Positions 6,832-14,750 of a stretch of DNA of 42,404 nt are shown in pieces. The DNA comes from Clostridiales bacterium (GTDB taxonomy: Bacteria; Bacillota; Clostridia; Oscillospirales; Acutalibacteraceae). The DNA lies in NCBI GenBank assembly GCA_021200555.1, contig JAJQGK010000023.1:1-42404 (forward strand), written 5' to 3'. Made by a program: the position numbers and the translations under genes. Every line of letters begins with the position of its first letter. Within the stretch, counting starts at the first letter, position 1. The notes beneath the pieces were generated by a model that was given only the letters and a program-made list of their open reading frames with translations, made no database searches and was not told the origin of the DNA.

Positions 6832-6836
6832 GTTGC

Positions 6837-7307
6837 TTAAGGCTTGTAACTTACAATTTTTCTTGTAAAGCACATAATTCCCTTTGGCGTGATGTCGATT
6901 ATTCCGCAGGAATTTTTCCGCACGCTGCCGGGGTTCATCATATAAAGACCGTCTTTATATGTAACGTTGGGCTCGTGGGTGTGGCCGTAAAGAGCGATGT
7001 CGGCTTCTGCCTCTCTCGCTTTATCCTCAAGTCCCAACAGGTTGAACTGTACGCCTACGCTGTGGCCGTGAGTGCAGTAAATAAGCTTTCCGCCGATTCT
7101 CTCTGTCAGGCTTAAAGGATATTCGCAGCCCCAGTCATTGTTCCCCTTAACCGCAATAAGCCTTTGGCAGTTCATATACGGAATAAGCGACTCCCAATCA
7201 CGATAACCGTCTCCCAAAAATATATACGCCTCAGCGTTTATGCTTGCCAGCGCCATTCTGAGAGAGGCTCTGTCGCTGTGTGAATCGGACACAACAAGAA
7301 TACGCAT
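6837..7307 (-). CDS. YfcE/MJ0936-family metallophosphoesterase
   Basis: A 156-residue calcineurin-like phosphoesterase of the short YfcE type, probably a cytosolic phosphodiesterase with a two-metal centre. All family motifs are present in order: DSH (residues 8-10), LGDG (31-34), GNND (about 54-57), THGH (about 79-82) and YGHTHEP (about 106-112), then NPGS near residue 125. The length is normal for the family. AGGATG precedes the ATG. Natural substrate unknown. It is divergent from the small three-gene unit that begins at 7402; the gap holds a hairpin CCGAT-AA-ATCGG flanked by GCTG and CAGC (7347-7370). Confidence 0.9.
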   Translation of the reverse strand: MRILVVSDSHSDRASLRMALASINAEAYIFLGDGYRDWESLIPYMNCQRLIAVKGNNDWGCEYPLSLTERIGGKLIYCTHGHSVGVQFNLLGLEDKAREAEADIALYGHTHEPNVTYKDGLYMMNPGSVRKNSCGIIDITPKGIMCFTRKIVSYKP

Positions 7308-7401
7308 TCATAATCATCCTTTCTAAATCATATATATACATATGCGGCTGCCGATAAATCGGAACGCAGCTTTTACAAATTTTTAAATGCGGGGTTTTCG
7401 T

Positions 7402-7623
7402 ATGTCAAATGGAAATATGGATGAGCTTTTTGCTCAAATAAAAAACAATTCAAAAGAGGATAACAAAAAAATTGCCGAGCAGGTTATGAAGAGCCTTTCG
7501 CCGGAGCAGTCCCAAACGCTGAAAAGCGTACTCTCCGATAAATCCCTTATGGATAAAATGTTAAATTCAAAGGAAGCCCGTGATATTATGGGCAAAATAG
7601 GAGGAGACAATGGACATAAGTGA
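7402..7623 (+). CDS. Small hypothetical protein (73 aa), first of a three-gene unit
   Basis: A charged helical protein beginning MSNGNMDELFAQIKNN, with a middle segment SLSPEQSQTLKSVLSDKSLM and an end rich in Gly, Asp and Lys. No membrane segment, signal peptide or known motif. An upstream in-frame ATG at 7387 has no ribosome site; 7402 has a weak GGGG and is preferred. Its last 14 bases overlap the next gene, whose GGAGGA lies inside this reading frame, so the two are translationally coupled. The phrase LSPEQ/LSPED and the run of short helices occur in both this protein and the next, suggesting related helical-bundle proteins. Confidence 0.65.
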   Translation: MSNGNMDELFAQIKNNSKEDNKKIAEQVMKSLSPEQSQTLKSVLSDKSLMDKMLNSKEARDIMGKIGGDNGHK

Positions 7624-7939
7624 GCTTTTATCCTCCCTTTCTCCGGAGGATATGGAAAAGCTGAAGGGAACCGCAGAGTCCCTGTTATCCGGCGTAAAAT
7701 CAACAAAGGAAGAACCGGAACAACCCGAAAGCCTGATTGACCCGTCTATGCTTTCCGTAATGACACGGCTGGGCAACGCTCTTAACGGAGATGACGACCG
7801 AACAAGGCTGATTAAGGCGCTGAAGCCCATGCTCAGCAGCGAGAAACAGGAAAAAGCGGATGAAGCTGTAAAAATTCTCAGACTTATTCGGCTTGCTTCT
7901 ATGATTCGTGACAGCGGGGGCTTAAATAATTTGATTTGA
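7610..7939 (+). CDS. Hypothetical helical protein (109 aa)
   Basis: Starts MDISELLSSLSPEDMEKLKG after a strong GGAGGAGAC site. The middle is a Glu/Pro/Ser-rich linker (residues ~34-45). The C-terminal half LIKALKPMLSSEKQEKADEA followed by a Leu/Ile/Arg helix looks like a small conserved helical domain. No catalytic motif. Overlaps the preceding gene by 14 bases, and the ribosome site of the next gene overlaps its stop codon. I recall similar proteins in clostridial genomes but know no function for them. Confidence 0.7.
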   Translation: MDISELLSSLSPEDMEKLKGTAESLLSGVKSTKEEPEQPESLIDPSMLSVMTRLGNALNGDDDRTRLIKALKPMLSSEKQEKADEAVKILRLIRLASMIRDSGGLNNLI

Positions 7940-7949
7940 GGTGAGGTCT

Positions 7950-8333
7950 GTGGCGGATTACACATATGAGGATATGATAAAAATGCAAAAGGAGGCTGCT
8001 GACAGGGTTCGTGAAATGAAAAAACGGGCAGCGGCTGCCGCAGAGGAGGATATTGAAAACGAACGTAAGGAGCAAATACCGCCTTTGCCGGATAAGGTGA
8101 AGAGAATTTCCTATCCGGTTGAGCTGCCGGAAGAGAAAAACTATAGGGAAGAGCCTTTGGAAGCGGAGGAAAATAGCGTTGAAAAAACTGAGCCAAGCGT
8201 TAAAAATAAATCGGTTTCGGCAAATATAACGGAGGATAAGGACGCTCCTCTTATCATAACTCTTGCTTCCCTTTTGTACAGAGACTCCGGAGATTATCCC
8301 ACCGCTCTCGCCTTGCTTTATTTGCTTTTTTAA
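7950..8333 (+). CDS. Hypothetical protein (127 aa) with coiled-coil start and hydrophobic C-terminus
   Basis: The N-terminal third (ADYTYEDMIKMQKEAADRVR and on through an Ala/Glu run) is a probable coiled coil, the centre is a charged, likely disordered linker, and the last 30 residues are hydrophobic and end in TALALLYLLF, a possible peripheral membrane or partner-binding helix. Two GTG starts are possible (7941 and 7950). GAGGTGAG (7938-7945) is correctly spaced only for 7950. It is the last gene of the unit; the inverted repeat TTTTATG/CATAAAA just after it could be a weak terminator. Function unknown. Confidence 0.7.
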   Translation: MADYTYEDMIKMQKEAADRVREMKKRAAAAAEEDIENERKEQIPPLPDKVKRISYPVELPEEKNYREEPLEAEENSVEKTEPSVKNKSVSANITEDKDAPLIITLASLLYRDSGDYPTALALLYLLF

Positions 8334-8470
8334 AGTAGACAGTTGACGCTTTTATGTTGAAATTAGTCATAAAAATGGCCTGTTTGTTAACTTTAATATG
8401 ACATTTTTTTAATATTTAAAAATTGTTAATTAAATGTTCATATTTTATTAACATATATTGTATGCTTATG

Positions 8471-8479
8471 TGCTAATAT
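8471..8479 (+). promoter_or_regulatory. Possible extended -10 promoter for small peptide 6
   Basis: TGC followed by TAATAT (8474-8479), about 38 bases before the ATG at 8518, in a very AT-rich stretch. The nearest TTAACA is 20 bases upstream, too far for a good -35. Confidence 0.4.
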
Positions 8480-8517
8480 AAAGAAAATTTAACTACAGTT
8501 TGCCGGAGGTTTAAAAA

Positions 8518-8613
8518 ATGATCGAATCCATCTACAGCTTTTTTTCAATGATTGCAAACCTTTTTTCTACACTTTCAACCTATCTTCAGATGATTTTTGG
8601 CATGATTGATTGA
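8518..8613 (+). CDS. Small amphipathic peptide 6 (31 aa)
   Basis: A free-standing tiny ORF on the opposite strand from peptides 1-5. GGAGG is placed eight bases before the ATG, and a strong terminator follows (8691-8721). The peptide begins MIESI and is almost entirely one hydrophobic helix, YSFFSMIANLFSTLSTYLQM, then IFGMID. Polar Ser, Asn, Thr and Gln residues recur every three to four positions, giving an amphipathic helix without charge. It lacks the acidic tail of peptides 2-5. The complete small transcription unit (ribosome site, ORF, terminator) is the best evidence that it is expressed. Function unknown. Confidence 0.65.
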   Translation: MIESIYSFFSMIANLFSTLSTYLQMIFGMID

Positions 8614-8690
8614 GAGGTCACTTCCAATCCGGCATATGCTTTGAGCATTGCGGATTATGTATAGAAAAATCACAATGTAATCGGTTCAGT

Positions 8691-8721
8691 CTCCTGCTTT
8701 TGCGGGAGATTTTTCTGTTTT
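8691..8721 (+). terminator. Terminator after small peptide 6
   Basis: CTCCTGC (8691-8697) and GCGGGAG (8702-8708) form a 7-bp stem with a TTTT loop, followed by ATTTTTCTGTTTT. The rest of the gap up to 8830 includes GCCC-CGAC-GGGC followed by TG and nine T's near 8804-8827, a second possible plus-strand terminator, and no gene. Confidence 0.8.
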
Positions 8722-8830
8722 ACGCCGGTTTGAATTAATAAACAAATCCGTGTAGGAGCGACCTCATTTGCTTGTATTCTTGCGGCGTCCGTCTCCGTAT
8801 GCTTGCCCCGACGGGCTGTTTTTTTTTGCC

Positions 8831-8865
8831 AAAAGGCGGACGAAGCCTATGAAAAGGAATCCGCC
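8831..8865 (-). terminator. Terminator of the purine transporter operon
   Basis: On the minus strand GGCGGA (8865-8860) pairs with TCCGCC (8840-8835), followed by TTTT, about 30 bases beyond the stop codon of the last permease gene. The loop is long (19 bases). Confidence 0.6.
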
Positions 8866-8895
8866 CGCTTTTTAATTGCATAATAAATCTTCAGA

Positions 8896-9891
8896 TTATC
8901 TTTCTTCTCTGAAATACGCCAGTCCGAGACTTTGAGGCGGCTGATATTCACGCTTTTTTCTCATGCTTGTAATAACAAGAACGACTATTGTAACCAAATA
9001 GGGGAGCATTTTGAAAAGCTCTTGAGTTTTAAGAGCAAGACCGGGAATAAACAGGTAAACGATGTAAAGTCCGCCGAATATGATTGAGCCGAAAATGCCT
9101 ATATCCGGATTCCACAGGGCAAAGATTACAAGAGCAATCGCCAGCCAGCCTCTGTCGCCGAAGCCCTCGTTTGACCAAACTCCGCAGGCGTAGTCCATAA
9201 CGTAGTACAGACCGCCCAAGCCGGCTATAATGCTTCCTATGCAGGTTGCCATATATTTGCTTTTTTCAACGCTGATTCCCGCCGCATCGGCTGTTGCGGG
9301 ATTTTCGCCCACAGCCCTTAAATGCAGACCTCCTCTTGTCCTTTTAAGGAAAAATGCAGCGGCAATTGCAACGACAATGGCAAGATAAGTCATAAAACCG
9401 TAGGACAGGAATATTTTTCCGAACCAGCCCAAATCATCCGCAAAGGGCAGGGACGCTTTGAAAAATTGACTTGTGTTAGTAAGGGCAACCGACGGAATGT
9501 CGCTGCCGGTAAGCTTTACTATGGATGCGCCGAAAAAGTTGCCGAAGCCAACGCCGAAAGTCGTCATTGCAAGACCTGTAACATTTTGGTTTGCCCTTAA
9601 CGTGGTTGTCAAAAAGCTGTAGATAAGTCCCATTATAAGCGAGCCGAGAGCCGAGCTTAAAAGAGGTATCATAATTGCCAAAAAACCGTTTATGGCGTCA
9701 GGGGAGGAAAGGGATTCCTCATACAGGAATGCGCCGATAACGCCCGAAATTCCCCCTACGTACATAATTCCCGGAATACCTAAGTTCAGGTTGCCGGATT
9801 TTTCCGTAAGCATTTCTCCTGTAGAGCCGAAAAGCAGGGGAATACCCTGTACCACCGCACGGGGAATAAAACTGATTATTGAAGAAAACAT
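8896..9891 (-). CDS. BMP-type nucleoside/purine ABC transporter permease (YufQ-like)
   Basis: Second inner-membrane permease of the uptake system, about 331 residues with 8-9 hydrophobic segments. It starts SSIISFIPRAVVQGIPLLFG, followed by GEMLTEKSGNLNLGIPGIMY, a conserved start of this permease class (BPD_transp_2, related to RbsC). The loop LRAVGENPATADAAGIS, which couples the permease to its ATPase, is present near residue 195. The upstream gene ends in TGATG, so the ATG at 9891 overlaps its stop by one base; GGAGG is seven bases before that ATG, whereas the GTG at 9894 is too close. Works with the permease at 9891-11069, the ATPase and the lipoprotein. Imports nucleosides or purine bases by family analogy. 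Confidence 0.88.
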   Translation of the reverse strand: MFSSIISFIPRAVVQGIPLLFGSTGEMLTEKSGNLNLGIPGIMYVGGISGVIGAFLYEESLSSPDAINGFLAIMIPLLSSALGSLIMGLIYSFLTTTLRANQNVTGLAMTTFGVGFGNFFGASIVKLTGSDIPSVALTNTSQFFKASLPFADDLGWFGKIFLSYGFMTYLAIVVAIAAAFFLKRTRGGLHLRAVGENPATADAAGISVEKSKYMATCIGSIIAGLGGLYYVMDYACGVWSNEGFGDRGWLAIALVIFALWNPDIGIFGSIIFGGLYIVYLFIPGLALKTQELFKMLPYLVTIVVLVITSMRKKREYQPPQSLGLAYFREER

Positions 9892-11069
9892 CACTCTGCC
9901 TCCTTTGCCGAGCTTGCAGCATCTGCGGCTCCTGCGGCGATTTCCGCTTTTTTATGCTTCGTATTGAAAACAATTTTGTAATTGATAAAAAACTCGCAGC
10001 CGATAATGAAGAAAAGAAGTATGCCTGTGATAATATCCGAAAACGCCTGATCGATTCTGTAAACCGTTGCTATTTCACTTGCGCCCTTATCCATAAATAC
10101 AAGGAGGAAGGACGTCAAAATCATAACCAAAGGGTTGAACTTTGCCAGCCATGAAACCATAATCGCCGTAAATCCTCTGTTGTCCGCAGTGGACGTGGAA
10201 ATTGTGTGGTTGGTGCCGGAAACAAGGAGAAATCCCGCAATTCCGCAAATTGCGCCGGACAGGAGCATTGTTCTGATAATAACCTTTTTAACGTTAATGC
10301 CGATGTACCTTGCGGTGTTTTCGCTTTCACCCACAACCGAAATCTCATATCCGTGCTTGCTGTACTTTAAGTATATATACATTATAATTGTAATTGCAAG
10401 TACGATTATAATGTTGAGCAGATATTTTTGACCGCCGATGGTCGGGAGCCAGCCGGCTTGGGAGGATTGATTGATAATTCCTATTTTTCCCGAACCCTTG
10501 GGCGATTCCCACGCCATTGCGAAATAAGAGACAATCTGTATTCCAACGTAATTCATCATAAGCGTGAAAAGAGTCTCGTTTGTGTTCCACTGAGCCTTGA
10601 AAATTGCCGGTATAACCGCCCAGATTGCGCCCGCCGCCATGCTTGCGATTATCATAACGATAAACAGTACGGCAGTGGGGAGAACATTTCCCAGCCAGAG
10701 CATACACGCAGCGCAGGCAAGACCGCCCACCAGAACCTGTCCCTCTGCGCCTATGTTCCAAAAACGCATTTTAAATGCGGGAGTTACGGCAAGAGAAACA
10801 CACAGCAGCATTGCTATATCCTGAAGCAGCGTCCAGATTTTTCTTTCCGTGCCGAAGGCTCCCTCTATCATCGTACCGTAAACGCTTATAGGATTTTCTC
10901 CCGTAAGGATAAACGTAAGAATACCGCAGACCACAAGGGCTATTGCAATTGCTATTATCCTTATAAGCCATGACTTGTAAAAGGGGAGGCTTGAACGCTT
11001 AACTATGTGAAAAAGAGGCTCTCGTGGAGCTTTTGCCGTTTTTGCCGAAGCCGTATTTGCCTTTGCCAT
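9891..11069 (-). CDS. BMP-type nucleoside/purine ABC transporter permease (YufP-like)
   Basis: First permease of the system, 392 residues. It has an Ala/Lys-rich cytosolic start of about 30 residues, then about nine membrane segments. FRMKFAPAFKMRFWNIGAEG-type sequence near residue 100-115 (here AFKMRFWNIGAEGQVLVGG) and the coupling loop VVGESENTARYIGINVKKV are typical of BmpA-associated permeases. The C-terminal 15 residues are an Ala/Glu tail. Its ATG follows the ATPase stop codon directly (TAAATG), and its stop overlaps the next permease, so all three are translationally coupled. Confidence 0.88.
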   Translation of the reverse strand: MAKANTASAKTAKAPREPLFHIVKRSSLPFYKSWLIRIIAIAIALVVCGILTFILTGENPISVYGTMIEGAFGTERKIWTLLQDIAMLLCVSLAVTPAFKMRFWNIGAEGQVLVGGLACAACMLWLGNVLPTAVLFIVMIIASMAAGAIWAVIPAIFKAQWNTNETLFTLMMNYVGIQIVSYFAMAWESPKGSGKIGIINQSSQAGWLPTIGGQKYLLNIIIVLAITIIMYIYLKYSKHGYEISVVGESENTARYIGINVKKVIIRTMLLSGAICGIAGFLLVSGTNHTISTSTADNRGFTAIMVSWLAKFNPLVMILTSFLLVFMDKGASEIATVYRIDQAFSDIITGILLFFIIGCEFFINYKIVFNTKHKKAEIAAGAADAASSAKEAE

Positions 11070-12602
11070 TTACTGCTCACGACCTTTCTCTTGAGTTTTT
11101 GTCATCATCAGACCTATTTCATTTTTATCTGCGGATCTTCCGTCAACTATCCCGGAAACTCTGCCTGAATTTATAACCATAATCCTGTCGCAAAGCTCAA
11201 TAAGAACATCAAGATCCTCGCCCACAAATATAACGGCTACTCCGTTTTCCTTTTGCTTGCTTAACAGATTATATATAATGTAGGATGAATTTATATCAAG
11301 TCCCCGCACGGGATACGCCGCCATAAGAACCTTTGGGTTTGACGCTATCTCCCTGCCCACAAGAACTTTTTGCACGTTTCCGCCGGACAGCCGCCTGACG
11401 GGAGTCGTTGCGCCGGGAGTTACAACTTCTAAGCTTTTGATTATGTTCTCCGCTAAGTTTTTCGGCTGCTTCCTGTCAAGAAAAGCGGAATGTCCCTTTT
11501 TGTAGCTTCTGAGCATCATATTGTCTATAATGTCCATGTTCCCTACAAGTCCCATTCCGAGCCTGTCTTCGGGAACAAAGGAGAGGCGCACGCCCAAATC
11601 CCTTATTTGAGTGGGAGTTTTGTCCCGAAGATTTACGGTTTCATCGTTTTTCGGGTTGACATAGAGAATTTCACCGCTTTCAAGGTGCTGAAGTCCTGCG
11701 ACTGCTTCAAGAATTTCCCTTTGACCGCTGCCGGCGATTCCCGCAACGCCTAAAATTTCTCCGCTTTTTGCGGTAAAGGAAACATTGTCAAGCACCGTTC
11801 TGCCCTCGGCGTTTTTGCAGCTGATATTTTTAACAATCAGCCTGTCTGCGGTATTTTCGGGATCCTTCCGCTCAATATTCAGGGATACCTTTTTGCCCAC
11901 CATCATCTCCGTAAGAGCCGTTTCATCGGTTTCCGCCGTGTTTACGGTGGCTATGTATTCGCCCTTGCGGAGCACCGATACTCTGTCGGATATTGAAAGC
12001 ACCTCGTGGAGCTTGTGAGTGATAATTATGATTGACTTCCCGTCCTCACGCATTCGGCGGAGAACTTCGAACAGCTTGTCCGTCTCCTGAGGCGTCAGAA
12101 CCGCCGTAGGCTCGTCAAGTATAAGAATGTCAGCTCCTCTGTATAGGGCTTTTATAATCTCCACCGTTTGCTTTTCCGATACGGACATATTGTAAATCTT
12201 TTTTTCCGGCTCGATTATAAATCCGTACTTGTCGCTGATTTTTTTTATTTCCTCGGAGGCCGTTTTTACATTATATTTGTCTCCGTTAATTCCGAGAATA
12301 ATATTCTGAGTTGCCGTAAAGACGTCCACAAGCTTAAAATGCTGATGAATCATCCCAATCTTGTACTTGTACGCATCTTTTGGAGAGCGGATAACCACTT
12401 CCGATCCGTCAATGAGAATTTGCCCCTCATCCGGATAGTAAATTCCGGAAATCATATTCATAAGGGTAGTCTTTCCGCTGCCGTTTTCGCCTAAAATCGC
12501 AAGAATTTCACCTCTGCGGACAGTCAGGTTGACATCCTTGTTTGCAATGACGCTGCCGAAGGTTTTCGTTATTCCTCTGAGTTCAATTGCCGCTTCGCTC
12601 AT
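11070..12602 (-). CDS. BMP-type nucleoside/purine ABC transporter ATP-binding protein (YufO-like)
   Basis: A 510-residue ATPase with two fused ABC domains, as in sugar and nucleoside importers (RbsA-like). Domain 1: Walker A GENGSGKTT near residue 37, Q-loop in MIHQHFKL, signature NMSVSEKQ, Walker B ILILDEPTAVLTP and the switch His in IIIITHKL. Domain 2 (from about residue 255): Walker A is degenerate, GIAGSGQRE lacking the usual GKT, and its signature is LSGGNVQK with VLMAAYPVRGLD as Walker B, so only one site is likely fully active. This asymmetry is usual in the family. GGGAGGGA precedes the ATG. It starts 160 bases after the binding protein, behind a strong hairpin. Confidence 0.93.
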   Translation of the reverse strand: MSEAAIELRGITKTFGSVIANKDVNLTVRRGEILAILGENGSGKTTLMNMISGIYYPDEGQILIDGSEVVIRSPKDAYKYKIGMIHQHFKLVDVFTATQNIILGINGDKYNVKTASEEIKKISDKYGFIIEPEKKIYNMSVSEKQTVEIIKALYRGADILILDEPTAVLTPQETDKLFEVLRRMREDGKSIIIITHKLHEVLSISDRVSVLRKGEYIATVNTAETDETALTEMMVGKKVSLNIERKDPENTADRLIVKNISCKNAEGRTVLDNVSFTAKSGEILGVAGIAGSGQREILEAVAGLQHLESGEILYVNPKNDETVNLRDKTPTQIRDLGVRLSFVPEDRLGMGLVGNMDIIDNMMLRSYKKGHSAFLDRKQPKNLAENIIKSLEVVTPGATTPVRRLSGGNVQKVLVGREIASNPKVLMAAYPVRGLDINSSYIIYNLLSKQKENGVAVIFVGEDLDVLIELCDRIMVINSGRVSGIVDGRSADKNEIGLMMTKTQEKGREQ

Positions 12603-12695
12603 AAAGCCGTCCCTCCCGTAATAAGTAGCTCAGCATATAAAGCTTTATATCCCAAAAAGCGGTATAAACCTTTAAACGCTGTTCTTTGCTGTTCT

Positions 12696-12736
12696 TAAAA
12701 AAAGAGGGTAAGGGTACTTTTTTTGTACCCCTACCC
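12696..12736 (-). terminator. Strong hairpin terminator/attenuator between binding protein and ATPase
   Basis: On the minus strand a 12-bp stem (12736-12725 with 12717-12706, one G-T wobble, A7 loop) is followed by seven T's (12703-12697). It lies just after the binding-protein stop codon and well before the ATPase start. Partial read-through would give much more binding protein than membrane components, a common arrangement for ABC importers. Confidence 0.88.
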
Positions 12737-12762
12737 CCGGAGTTAATTCCAAAGAAGAATTA

Positions 12763-14004
12763 TCAATACTGAGTATCCAGAAGAGTGATGCCGTCTATAA
12801 GAAGATCGAAGTAGGGAGCTGAACGGAATCCGTCTGCCGACTCATCGAAGTAACCGTCAACGATAACGTTGTGGTCGCCTTCATAATTATCATCTGTGTC
12901 AACATCAGCCATGTATTCGGTGATTGTCTCGCCGTCTACAGTGAATGTAGCTGTGTCAAATACATGGAGAGTGCCTGCTTCAAGAGCTGCAATAGCCTCG
13001 TCAATAGCATCCTGAGTTCCCTCTGCAGCTACGTCCTCGTTTACATCCGTAAGAACAACGGAGCCTGTGGAAAGAGTGCCTGTCCAGTCGCTGGCAATCT
13101 CTTCACCGTTGATTACGCAGTTGATTGCATATTCAAAGTAAGGAGCCCAGTTAATTCTTGAGGAAACGATAAATGTGTTGGGGCAAGCCGAAATTGTGCT
13201 GCCGTTGTAGGAAACGTTGGGTACGCCTGCTTCTTCACAAGCTGTGGGAGCTCCCATTGAATCGGCGTGCTGGCTGATAAGTACGCAGCCGTTGGAGATA
13301 AGCTTGTTTGCAGCTTCTTTTTCGGCTGTCTCGTCATACCAAGAGCCTGTGAAGGAAACTTCCATTGTTACGGACTCGCAAACGGACTTTGCGCCGAGAT
13401 AGAAGGATGTGTAGCCGGAGATAACCTCTGCATAGGTGTAAGCGCCTACGTAGCCCATCTTTGCCTCGTCCTCGGTGATTTCGCCGTTGGCTATCATTTC
13501 GTTAAGCTTCATGCCTGCTGCGATACCTGCAAGGTAACGGCCTTCATAGATAGAAGCAAAAGCGTTGTGATAGTTTGAAAGTCCCTCTGTGTGAGCCTTT
13601 GTGCCGGTTGCATGGCAGAACTGAACGTCGGGGAACTCCTTTGCGGCTTCAATCATGTAATCCTCATGACCGAAGGAATCTGCAAAGATGATTGAGCATC
13701 CTGCGTCAACAAGCTCTTCTGCGGCGGTGAGACAAGAGTCGTCCTCTGCAATGTTTGTCTTGTAGATAAACTGAGTATCTTCAAATAGTTGATAATTATG
13801 AACTTCGTCGGCAGCGTCGATAAAGTTTTTATCGTATGTAGAGTTGCTGTCGTGAAGGAAGATAAAGCCTACCTTGAGATCCGAAGATACTGTGGAGGAA
13901 GCGCTTGCGTCCGTGGTGGACTCACTGTCGTCGTCTGTCGTGCTGCATGCTGCAAAGGCAAATACCATAACAGCTGCAAGAAGAATTGCGATGATTTTTT
14001 TCAT
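12763..14004 (-). CDS. BMP-family substrate-binding lipoprotein (purine/nucleoside uptake)
   Basis: Extracellular lipid-anchored binding protein of 413 residues. The lipoprotein signal MKKIIAILLAAVMVFAFAAC ends at Cys20 (lipobox FAAC) and is followed by an acidic Ser/Thr/Asp linker. The mature part has the BMP (Med/BmpA/PnrA) fold: KVGFIFLHDSNSTYDKNFID near the start, EELVDAGCSIIFADSFGHED, FCHATG, and NAFASIYEGRYLAGIAAG in the middle. In this family these regions bind the nucleoside. AGGAG precedes the ATG. It lies about 100 bases after xpt on the same strand, supporting a purine ligand; the exact ligand is inferred. Confidence 0.9.
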   Translation of the reverse strand: MKKIIAILLAAVMVFAFAACSTTDDDSESTTDASASSTVSSDLKVGFIFLHDSNSTYDKNFIDAADEVHNYQLFEDTQFIYKTNIAEDDSCLTAAEELVDAGCSIIFADSFGHEDYMIEAAKEFPDVQFCHATGTKAHTEGLSNYHNAFASIYEGRYLAGIAAGMKLNEMIANGEITEDEAKMGYVGAYTYAEVISGYTSFYLGAKSVCESVTMEVSFTGSWYDETAEKEAANKLISNGCVLISQHADSMGAPTACEEAGVPNVSYNGSTISACPNTFIVSSRINWAPYFEYAINCVINGEEIASDWTGTLSTGSVVLTDVNEDVAAEGTQDAIDEAIAALEAGTLHVFDTATFTVDGETITEYMADVDTDDNYEGDHNVIVDGYFDESADGFRSAPYFDLLIDGITLLDTQY

Positions 14005-14103
14005 TGGTCTGATTCTCCTGTTGAGATTATTTATATGTTAAATAAAACATATACAAATTAAAAGCCCGGAAATTCAATTTACGTTCAATAAAGGCGTGCT
14101 AAA

Positions 14104-14682
14104 TTAAGAGTCGCTGCGGAATATTACATTTCCGTCCTCCATGGACTCGATAGCCGCCAACGATCTGACGTCTATTCCCGCATCCAGCAAAAGCTGTTCG
14201 CCGGGCTGGAAAGCCTTTGTGATTGCAATGCCTGCGCCGACAAGGGAAGCTCCCGCCTCGTTTATGATTTTTTGGAGTCCCAGCACAGCCTGTCCGTTGG
14301 CAAGAAAGTCGTCTATGATAAGAACCTTGTCCTCCGGGTGGAGGTAAAGCTTTGACACGGCGATTTCGTAGGAGGGCCCCTTTGTAAAAGAAAAAACCTC
14401 CGCAGTGTAAACATCCGGACCTACGTTTTTGTGGCTGCCCTTTTTGGCGAAAACCACCGGAACCTTGAAATATTCGGCGGCATAGCACGCTATGGCAATA
14501 CCGGATGCCTCAACCGTGAGGATCTTGCTGATATTCTTGTCTTTAAAAAGCTCGTAAAAATCCCTGCCCATGAGACGGAGCAAGTCAATGTCAATCTGAT
14601 GATTAAGGAAGCTGTCAACCTTCAGAATATTTCCCGGAAGAGCTTTGCCATCCTTTAAAATTCTTTTTTGCAGGCTGTTCAT
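14104..14682 (-). CDS. xpt: Xanthine phosphoribosyltransferase
   Basis: Cytosolic purine salvage enzyme converting xanthine and PRPP to XMP. The 192 residues match the family length. The start LQKRILKDGKALPGNILKVD and SFLNHQID are the highly conserved Xpt N-terminus. EASGIAIA follows at about residue 66, and the PRPP-binding motif VLIIDDFLANGQA is in the second half. An in-frame ATG at 14715 would add 11 residues, but the family start and GGTGAG upstream of 14682 favour the latter. Next to the BMP-type transporter it forms an uptake-plus-salvage unit. A sigma-A promoter lies at 14722-14750. I looked for and did not find a guanine riboswitch in the leader, although one often precedes xpt in Firmicutes. 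Confidence 0.93.
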   Translation of the reverse strand: MNSLQKRILKDGKALPGNILKVDSFLNHQIDIDLLRLMGRDFYELFKDKNISKILTVEASGIAIACYAAEYFKVPVVFAKKGSHKNVGPDVYTAEVFSFTKGPSYEIAVSKLYLHPEDKVLIIDDFLANGQAVLGLQKIINEAGASLVGAGIAITKAFQPGEQLLLDAGIDVRSLAAIESMEDGNVIFRSDS

Positions 14683-14721
14683 CGGATACTCACCCCATTC
14701 ACGGAAATATAACATAAATCT

Positions 14722-14750
14722 ATTATATATTTTCTTTTTAATAATTTCAA
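14722..14750 (-). promoter_or_regulatory. Sigma-A promoter of xpt
   Basis: Minus-strand TTGAAA (14750-14745), 17-base spacer, TATAAT (14727-14722). It is only about 40 bases before the xpt start, so the 5' leader is around 33 bases, too short for a purine riboswitch. Confidence 0.85.

Noticed and set aside
7567-8196. A 209-codon open frame on the minus strand
   Set aside because: It is antisense to three plus-strand genes that have nested ribosome sites and coupled starts; its product is Pro/Phe/Ser-rich low-complexity sequence typical of a shadow frame.
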